44,116 nt of DNA from Patescibacteria group bacterium (lineage in GTDB: Bacteria > Patescibacteriota > Microgenomatia > 2-02-FULL-39-11), in the NCBI GenBank assembly GCA_023379265.1, contig JAMCUI010000001.1:1-44116 (forward strand). Direction: 5' to 3'. Shown in pieces: positions 38,583-44,116 of the stretch (within the stretch, counting starts at the first letter, position 1; each line of letters starts with the position of its first letter). The notes below the pieces were generated by a model. That model was given only the letters and a program-made list of their open reading frames with translations. It was not told the DNA's origin and did not search any database. The position numbers and the translations under genes are program-made.

Positions 38583-40328
38583 ATGGCAAAAATGAAACTT
38601 TTAATTACTGATAAAATTGATCAAAGCGGTTTATCACCGCTTGCCAAATATTTCCAGATAGATACCGAAATAGGTATAAAGCTTGTACAACTGGAGAAGA
38701 TAATTGGAGATTATGATTGTATAATTACCCGTTCATCCACTCCTGTCCCAGCCCAGTTAACTGCTAAAGCAAAAAAACTGAAGATCATCGGCCGAGCCGG
38801 TATTGGCGTGGACAATATTGATATTTTTGCAGCTACAGCCAAAAGGATAGCGGTAATAAACGCTCCTCAGGGAAATGCTAAGGTGACTGCAGAACATACC
38901 ATAGGTATGATTTTTGCGCTTCTGCGGCATATTCCCCAAGCCGCGGCAGACCTCAAAAAGGGTATTTGGGGGAAACAAAAATATATAGGAACTCAACTTT
39001 TCGGCAAGACTTTGGGAATAGTCGGGTTTGGCAACGTGGGAAAGGAAGTGTTTCGGATTGCCGCCGGAATCGGGATGAAAGTAATCGTATGCGAGCCATA
39101 TATCAAGCTGCCCAAAAAGGTAAAGAAAGTCACATTTGAAGAACTCTTGAGGACAAGCGATATTATTACTCTTCATGTACCCCTGACTTACTTGACTGGG
39201 AAAATGATAAATAAAAACACATTATCTCTATGCAAAGATGGTGTCTATATAGTGAATTGTAGCCGGGGAGGTGTGGTGGAAGAGAAAGCTGTCAAAGACG
39301 CACTGTCAACTGGTAAAGTTGCCGGTTTTGCAGTAGATGTTTATACCAAAGAGCCGCCGGTGGACCATTCCCTTCTGGGTTTTCCAAATGTCATTGCCAC
39401 TCCACATATAGCCGGTTCCACAGTGGAATCACAAAAGCAGAGCGTAATAGAAGTAGCAGAGGGGATAATCCAATATTTAGAAGACAAGATTCCTCAAAAT
39501 CTTCTTAATCCTCAGGTATTTAGAAAAACCGGTAAGAAAAAAACAGTCAGTTTTGGGTTTGATGCTGTCATATTTGATTGTGACAGTACTCTATCGGCGA
39601 TTGAAGGGATAGATGAGCTGGCCGGACTTGTGGGTAAAAAGGAGGAGATTTCTAAATTGACTAGGGAAGCGATGGAAGGATTGAGGGATTTTGAATCAGT
39701 TTTTGAAGAGAGGTTGGAAATTATAAAGCCTACTAGAAGTTATCTTGACGGCGTTGGAGAGTTATATATTAAACATTTAGTTGAAGATGCAAGAGATGTG
39801 GTGGAGGCGCTAAAATTTTTAGGCAAAGAAGTCTATATCATTAGTGGAGGCTATACGCCTGCTTTATTGAAGTTGGGAGAAGAGCTTGGAATCCCTTCTA
39901 AAAATATTTTCGGCAATGATCTTTTATTTGATCGGCAAGGTAATTATGAATCGTTTATTGAAGGACCTTTGAGGCGAAATCACGGTAAACTGCAGATTAT
40001 AAGACAAATTCCCGGAAAGAAGGTGATGATAGGGGATGGGATTACCGATCTTGAAGTGCGTGAGTGTGTTGATCTTTTTATCGGCTACGGAGCTGTAGAG
40101 AAACGGGAAATTGTAGAGAGAGAAAGTCAGGTATATGTCTATACTAAAAGTATGGCGCCTGTTTTGGTAATTGCAGCGGGAATGGACGGTTGTGTCAAAT
40201 TGTTATCTACAAAATTCAGGAGGTTTGTGGGGAAAGGGATGGATTTGCTCTCTCATGCCGGACATGTGAAGAAAGAGAAGGTTATGGTGAGAAAATTGAG
40301 AGAATATATGAGATTGGCATATTATTAA
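38583..40328 (+). CDS. Fused phosphoglycerate dehydrogenase-phosphoserine phosphatase (SerA-SerB)
   Basis: The protein has 581 residues. Residues 1-~310 are 3-phosphoglycerate dehydrogenase: GRAGIGVDNID, LGIVGFGNVGKEVF (NAD loop), NCSRGG (Arg), DVYTKEPP (Glu) and ATPHIAGST (His). The ASB and ACT domains of classic SerA are absent. Residues ~325-540 are a HAD phosphoserine phosphatase: FDCDSTLSAIEG (D332, D334), IISGGYTPAL, and KVMIGDGITDLE. The fusion covers the first and last steps of serine synthesis; SerC is not in the window. ATG 38583 is chosen because the ribosome site and terminator end right before it; an in-frame ATG 38559 lies inside the terminator. The gene is under T-box control and followed by serS. 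Confidence 0.95.
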   Translation: MAKMKLLITDKIDQSGLSPLAKYFQIDTEIGIKLVQLEKIIGDYDCIITRSSTPVPAQLTAKAKKLKIIGRAGIGVDNIDIFAATAKRIAVINAPQGNAKVTAEHTIGMIFALLRHIPQAAADLKKGIWGKQKYIGTQLFGKTLGIVGFGNVGKEVFRIAAGIGMKVIVCEPYIKLPKKVKKVTFEELLRTSDIITLHVPLTYLTGKMINKNTLSLCKDGVYIVNCSRGGVVEEKAVKDALSTGKVAGFAVDVYTKEPPVDHSLLGFPNVIATPHIAGSTVESQKQSVIEVAEGIIQYLEDKIPQNLLNPQVFRKTGKKKTVSFGFDAVIFDCDSTLSAIEGIDELAGLVGKKEEISKLTREAMEGLRDFESVFEERLEIIKPTRSYLDGVGELYIKHLVEDARDVVEALKFLGKEVYIISGGYTPALLKLGEELGIPSKNIFGNDLLFDRQGNYESFIEGPLRRNHGKLQIIRQIPGKKVMIGDGITDLEVRECVDLFIGYGAVEKREIVERESQVYVYTKSMAPVLVIAAGMDGCVKLLSTKFRRFVGKGMDLLSHAGHVKKEKVMVRKLREYMRLAYY

Positions 40329-40469
40329 ATTCCTGCACAAAGGGGGTGTAAAGTCCTTGGCTTTCATAGGCCGTATATTAAAAGGGTTTCTTAAGATAAT
40401 TGTCTGGTTGATATACTAGAATAAATAAATATTTATATATACCTTTATAGAGAGGGTAATTTTTGTTTT

Positions 40470-40475
40470 TATAAT
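40470..40475 (+). promoter_or_regulatory. TATAAT -10 box, near-leaderless start of serS
   Basis: TATAAT ends 13 nt before ATG 40489. The predicted leader is about 6 nt and has no Shine-Dalgarno. The 160-bp gap upstream holds no recognisable T-box. Confidence 0.55.
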
Positions 40476-40488
40476 TTACAAAAATAAT

Positions 40489-41751
40489 ATGTTAGACATA
40501 AAATTTATCAGGGGAAATTTGGAAACGGTTAAAAAAGCAGCGGAGAACAAAAATCGCACGGTGGATTGGGAGAAGCTGATGAAACTTGACGATGACAGGC
40601 GAAGGCTTATCGGGGAAATTGAAAGGTTGAGAGGGGAGAGGAACAAATCAAGCAAACAGACAATAGATACCAGACAACAAATAACAGAAAAACAGATTCA
40701 GGAAGGTAAAAAATTAAAAGAGGATATTAAAAGAAGCGAAGAGGAGTTGAGGAAGGTTGAAAACGAATTTAACCAGTTGATGTTGACCGTGCCCAATGTA
40801 CCTGATAAATCAGTTCCCGTGGGAAAGGATTCAAGCGAAAATGTGGAGCTGCGGAAATGGGGAGAGGTGAAAAAGCTTGATTTTACACCTCTTGATCATA
40901 TTACACTAGCCAAAAAGCATGACTTAGTGGATTTTGAGAGAGGAGTAAAGGTTGGAGGATTCAGGACATATTTTCTCAAAAATGAGGCTGCTATTCTGGA
41001 GATAGCTGTACTTTCTTACACTTTCCAAAAACTCATAAAAAAAGGATATATACCATTAATTGCTCCGAGTCTTGTAAAAGAGTTTACCCTTTTTGGCAAC
41101 GGACAATTTCCCTGGGGCAGGGAAGAGGTCTATACCATGGAAAAGGACAATATGTATCTAGCCGGTACTGCCGAGGTACCGGTAACGGCATATTTCTCAG
41201 ATGAAATTCTGGCGGAAAAAGATCTACCCAAGAAGTTTGTCGCCTTTTCCCCCTGTTTCAGGAGAGAAGCGGGCAGTTATGGTAAAGATACAAAAGGCCT
41301 TTACCGTCTGCACCAATTTAACAAAATTGAACAGGTAATCATAAACAAAGCTTATTACGAAGGTTCTCTGACGCTTCATGAGGAATTATTGCATAATTCA
41401 GAGGAGATACTGCAGGACTTGAAGTTGCCTTATCGGGTGCTTCTCATGTGTACAGGAGACATGGGCGAGCCGCAGGTCAAAAAATATGATATCGAGACCT
41501 GGATGCCGTCCCGGGGCGACTACGGAGAGACAATGTCTGATTCTTTCATGGGTGATTTCCAGACCAGACGCTTAAATATCAGGTATAAGGCTAAGGACGG
41601 AACAACCAAATTTACCCATTCCCTAAATAATACGGCTGTGGCATCGCCGCGGATACTTATTGCCATTCTGGAAAACTACCAGCAGAAAGACGGGACGATT
41701 CTCGTGCCTGAAGTATTAAGGGAGTATATTGGGAAAGATAGAATTGGTTAA
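40489..41751 (+). CDS. serS: Seryl-tRNA synthetase
   Basis: The protein has 420 residues, normal length. The N-terminal ~110 residues form the tRNA-binding antiparallel coiled coil (WEKLMKLDDDRRRLIGEIERL). Class II motif 2 is FSPCFRREAGSYGKDTKGLYRLHQF, with motif 3 in SLNNTAVASPRILIAILENYQ, and the AEVPVTAYF and EIETW segments bind serine-AMP. It charges tRNA-Ser in the cytosol. A heptanucleotide array encodes part of the coiled-coil tip (QTIDTRQQITEKQIQ), where length varies least harmfully. It follows the serAB fusion, so serine supply and use are neighbours. Confidence 0.96.
   Translation: MLDIKFIRGNLETVKKAAENKNRTVDWEKLMKLDDDRRRLIGEIERLRGERNKSSKQTIDTRQQITEKQIQEGKKLKEDIKRSEEELRKVENEFNQLMLTVPNVPDKSVPVGKDSSENVELRKWGEVKKLDFTPLDHITLAKKHDLVDFERGVKVGGFRTYFLKNEAAILEIAVLSYTFQKLIKKGYIPLIAPSLVKEFTLFGNGQFPWGREEVYTMEKDNMYLAGTAEVPVTAYFSDEILAEKDLPKKFVAFSPCFRREAGSYGKDTKGLYRLHQFNKIEQVIINKAYYEGSLTLHEELLHNSEEILQDLKLPYRVLLMCTGDMGEPQVKKYDIETWMPSRGDYGETMSDSFMGDFQTRRLNIRYKAKDGTTKFTHSLNNTAVASPRILIAILENYQQKDGTILVPEVLREYIGKDRIG
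40665..40700 (+). repeat. Heptanucleotide-period array inside serS
   Basis: Units AGATACC, AGACAAC, AAATAAC, an 8-nt AGAAAAAC, AGATTCA, at the tip of the tRNA-binding coiled coil. Confidence 0.65.
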
Positions 41752-41868
41752 ACTATCACCAAAAAGACCGCCACGTCACTTTCAATTCTAAATCATCATT
41801 TTCGCCGGCATTCTTGTGTTTATAAGGTAACTCATAGACAGAAGAATGATAATATATTGATAGATCAT

Positions 41869-42962
41869 ATGAATGATTTTTTGAGAGAAAACGCAGGTCA
41901 CCTCCAGAAATTTGCAGATTGGAAAAGTAGTCCATTCAAGCCAAAATCTCCTGAAGATATAAAAAATTTGACAGGCATCGATCTTTCTGCGCTGCAGAAA
42001 GTGCGGGGATGCAAGCTGCGCTAAAGATTGCCAATGGGAAAGGTCCTTATGTCTTGCATATAGGGCAAACACATGAGCATCCGATGGAAGATGCAATTAC
42101 CTTTTTACGTAGAGACGATATTGTCGGTTCGCAGAAAAGTATAGAGCAATTTTTGCTGGCGCTTCAGAAATCTGATCCAGCCTTGAGGAGAGTCTTTGTC
42201 GAAGGTTATACTGAAAAAGATGTTGAGCATATAGAAAATCTCAAGAAACTTGATACTTTGCTAAAGACTAGACAGGTGTTTCAAACTGCTCATCCTGCCG
42301 TTTTGAGGTATTTAGTCAATTATTATTTCTCCACAAGCGAAAAATTAGCTCGTGCCTATTCTCCTCAAAGTAAAATTGCTTACGGATTTGATTATATCGC
42401 TATGAAAAAGATTAGGCAGGTATTGGACTATTTTGAGTCAAACCCTCCTGCACTTTCCGGTGAGGATGCAGATGATTTTGCGTATGAAGAAGGTAGAGCT
42501 AGAGATTTACTTAGTGGTGCTTATCTTTTTGGCGGTAAACATGCTTTATTGGGTGATGACTCGCCTTATCTAATGGGTGCAGCAGTAAAGATGTATTTAG
42601 ATGAGAATATGGATACAATTAGTCCGACTTCTACTTCATCATCTGTTGAGGCAGCGTTTGCAGAGTTAGATAAGGTGAGAAAACTTCAACAACAAATAAT
42701 AGAGTTAAAAGGTATTGACTTGAAAAAACGTCTTTCTTTGGTGCTTCAACAGATAGCTCTTAATAAAAGTTTTGATGCTAAAGTATTAAAGGAAAGAGAA
42801 AAAACAGCTATTAATTTTATTGCACATGCAGATAATTCGGATCATGCTGGACTAATTCCTTTAGTTTACGGTGATATGCATCACTTTGAATCAGGTTTAA
42901 GAGAGCATAATAGAACTAATTCTGACTCGTCTTTAGGGTTGATAGAAATAAGGCAGATTTAA
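41869..42962 (+). pseudogene. Probably frameshifted TraB/TIKI/EreA-like gene, unknown function
   Basis: ATG 41869 opens 51 codons (MNDFLRENAGHLQKFADWK) that end at a stop at 42022-42024. A second frame from ATG 42009 runs to 42962 (317 residues). Adding one base in the GGGG run at 42005-42008 joins them smoothly (SALQKVRGMQAALKIANG). The larger part has GPYVLHIGQTHEHPME near its start, RVFVEGYTEKD, and LIPLVYGDMHHFESG near its end. Paired His/Glu motifs of this kind recall the TraB/TIKI and EreA/ChaN metal-dependent hydrolase group, but the match is weak. The gene is either decayed, or hit by a homopolymer error, or starts at 42009. No clear ribosome site is present for the second ATG. Confidence 0.55.
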
Positions 42963-43072
42963 TTGATTCTTATTTCCGTATTGAGAGTGGTTGAAAAACT
43001 CATCCGAGTATCTGAAGTAGCCTTTTTTGTAGATAAAGAGATAAATGAGAGATGTGATATAGGAATTTGTTT

Positions 43073-43078
43073 TATAAT
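43073..43078 (+). promoter_or_regulatory. TATAAT -10 box, leaderless start of the second reductase
   Basis: TATAAT ends 6 nt before ATG 43085. An upstream in-frame TTG (43067) lies in the promoter and is rejected as start. Confidence 0.65.
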
Positions 43079-43084
43079 GAGCGT

Positions 43085-44116
43085 ATGGATTTATACGATT
43101 TGGTTATTATTGGTGGAGGACCGGCTGGGCTGACTGCATCTACCTATGCTTCATGTTTTCATTTGAAACACATAGTTATTGCAGCAACTATTGGCGGACA
43201 GCTACTTTTGGCTCCTGATATACTCAATTATCCAGGATTTGATCATGTAAATGGAAAAGAGCTTACTGACAGGATGCTTAATCAGGCAAAATTACGTGGT
43301 GGGGAAGTAGTGGTGGGGAGCGTGACGAAAATTTCAAAGAACAAAGAACCCTTCGCCCAGATACAAGGAGGGGCTCAGGGCAAGCAAGATACAAATGACA
43401 AAGAAAGTGAATTTTTTGAAATTGAGACGATGGACGGGAAAAAATATCAGACAAAATCAATCATTCTGGCTACAGGAACGGAAAGAAGGAAGTTAAATAT
43501 ACCTGGAGAAGTGGAATATACAGCTCGTGGTGTACATTATTGTGCTACGTGTGAAAAACTGGATTATGAAGGGAAAATTTGCGGGGTGGTGGGCGGAGCC
43601 AATAGCGCCGTCCAGGCGGCTTCCGAGCTGGCCCAGGCTGCGGCAAATGTCTACATCATTTACAGAGGAACTCAGCTTCGCGGGGATCCTATATGGCTTG
43701 ATAATATAGGCAAAAACCCTAAAATTGAAGTAATTTATTCTACTATTCCTCTAGAAATTCTCGGTGACGGCCAGAAGATGACAGGTGTTAAATTTCAAAC
43801 AACAGATAACAAAGAACAGATAACAGAGTTAAAGATGGACAAGATATTTATAGAAATAGGGGGCGTGCCGGGGACGGCACTTGTGATTCCACTGGGAGTG
43901 AAGATGGATGCAGGAGGATATATTAGGGTAGATGATAGGCTTGCAACAAATATTCCTGGTATTTTTGCCGCAGGAGATTTAGTTAGTAGTGAACTTTCAA
44001 TTGAGCAGATAGCCTCATCAGTTGGGCTTGGAGCACGTGCTGCAGCCTCAGTGTTTGCCTTTGTGAAACAGGATAAAGCCCCGACCCTCTGGGGTGGCAG
44101 TCAGATAAAGAGATAA
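43085..44116 (+). CDS. Thioredoxin reductase-like flavoprotein (second copy)
   Basis: The protein has 343 residues. VIIGGGPAGLTASTYA (FAD), GVHYCATCEKLDYEGK (C153, C156), VVGGANSAVQAASELAQAA and FAAGDLVSSELSIEQIASSVG. After the second dinucleotide loop it reads IYRGTQLRGD, lacking the HRRDxFR pattern of trxB at 36.2 kb, so NADPH specificity may differ; some such relatives use other donors or partners. About 20 residues near 85-108 (NKEPFAQIQGGAQGKQDTN) and a stretch near 240-250 (TTDNKEQITE) are insertions from repeats. The stop codon is the last three bases of the window. Confidence 0.9.
   Translation: MDLYDLVIIGGGPAGLTASTYASCFHLKHIVIAATIGGQLLLAPDILNYPGFDHVNGKELTDRMLNQAKLRGGEVVVGSVTKISKNKEPFAQIQGGAQGKQDTNDKESEFFEIETMDGKKYQTKSIILATGTERRKLNIPGEVEYTARGVHYCATCEKLDYEGKICGVVGGANSAVQAASELAQAAANVYIIYRGTQLRGDPIWLDNIGKNPKIEVIYSTIPLEILGDGQKMTGVKFQTTDNKEQITELKMDKIFIEIGGVPGTALVIPLGVKMDAGGYIRVDDRLATNIPGIFAAGDLVSSELSIEQIASSVGLGARAAASVFAFVKQDKAPTLWGGSQIKR
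43336..43349 (+). repeat. Heptanucleotide pair inside the second reductase
   Basis: AAAGAAC twice, followed by a GC-richer insert (43350-43385), giving about 20 extra residues compared with the family. Confidence 0.5.
43797..43824 (+). repeat. Heptanucleotide-period array inside the second reductase
   Basis: Units AAACAAC, AGATAAC, AAAGAAC, AGATAAC, in the loop before LKMDKIFIEIGG. Confidence 0.7.

Noticed and set aside
40329-40488. Second T-box before serS
   Set aside because: No UGGN bulge, F-box or terminator-antiterminator pair was found; the gene has a near-leaderless TATAAT promoter instead.

Overview
The window looks like a chromosome segment from a Candidate Phyla Radiation (Patescibacteria) bacterium, most likely of the Microgenomates type. 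This is inferred from gene content and style. The sequence is AT-rich and densely packed. It carries archaeal-flavoured housekeeping genes (ATP-dependent DNA ligase, archaeal-type UMP kinase, an endonuclease Q-like PHP protein) and many small membrane proteins. Several genes have a TATAAT box only 6-14 nt before the ATG and no Shine-Dalgarno, as expected for leaderless transcripts. UGA reads as a stop. No rRNA, tRNA, CRISPR array, prophage or intact insertion sequence was seen.

Layout. 1-5.1 kb: end of a trpF-trpB-trpA operon, then a tryptophanyl-tRNA synthetase carrying two YbaK-like editing domains, and a small tRNA-binding protein. 5.1-13.5 kb: ftsH, a stand-alone 5'-3' exonuclease, a glycosyltransferase, fpg, UMP kinase, recF, NAD(P)HX dehydratase and a small hydrolase. 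13.5-17.2 kb (minus strand): two EamA-type transporters, a small membrane protein and a 552-residue membrane-anchored coiled-coil protein. 17.3-26.3 kb: Fic protein, DNA ligase, glycosyltransferase, EndoQ-like nuclease, FemAB-like transferase, PIG-L deacetylase, a DUF4870-like protein, phosphoribosyltransferase and peptidyl-tRNA hydrolase. 26.3-31.2 kb: ECF-like membrane protein and SDR (minus), then folC, a basic protein, a VTT protein, acylphosphatase and a CPBP protease.

31.2-34.7 kb (minus strand) is the most distinctive block. A Cu(I)-type CsoR repressor sits upstream of a four-gene operon: a DUF1573 protein, a CcdA-like membrane protein, an anchored protein with a CCGN...DCNH motif, and an exported methionine-rich protein. 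Both promoters have TTGAC(A/T)-17-TATxxT and the same 18-bp GC-cored dyad at the start of transcription. This looks like an intact copper-responsive extracytoplasmic metal/thiol system.

34.7-44.1 kb: two half-size lycopene cyclase-domain proteins, a GC-rich palindromic repeat element, thioredoxin, two thioredoxin reductase-like flavoproteins, a D-Ala-D-Ala carboxypeptidase, and a serine module. The serine module is a SerA-SerB fusion preceded by a convincing T-box leader of serine type, followed by seryl-tRNA synthetase. A probably frameshifted TIKI/EreA-like gene lies near the end.

Genome-style signals: degenerate 7-bp-period repeats sit in frame inside at least nine genes, a 16-bp palindrome and a GC palindrome mark accessory insertions, and the 5' ends of trpB and trxB are duplicated.
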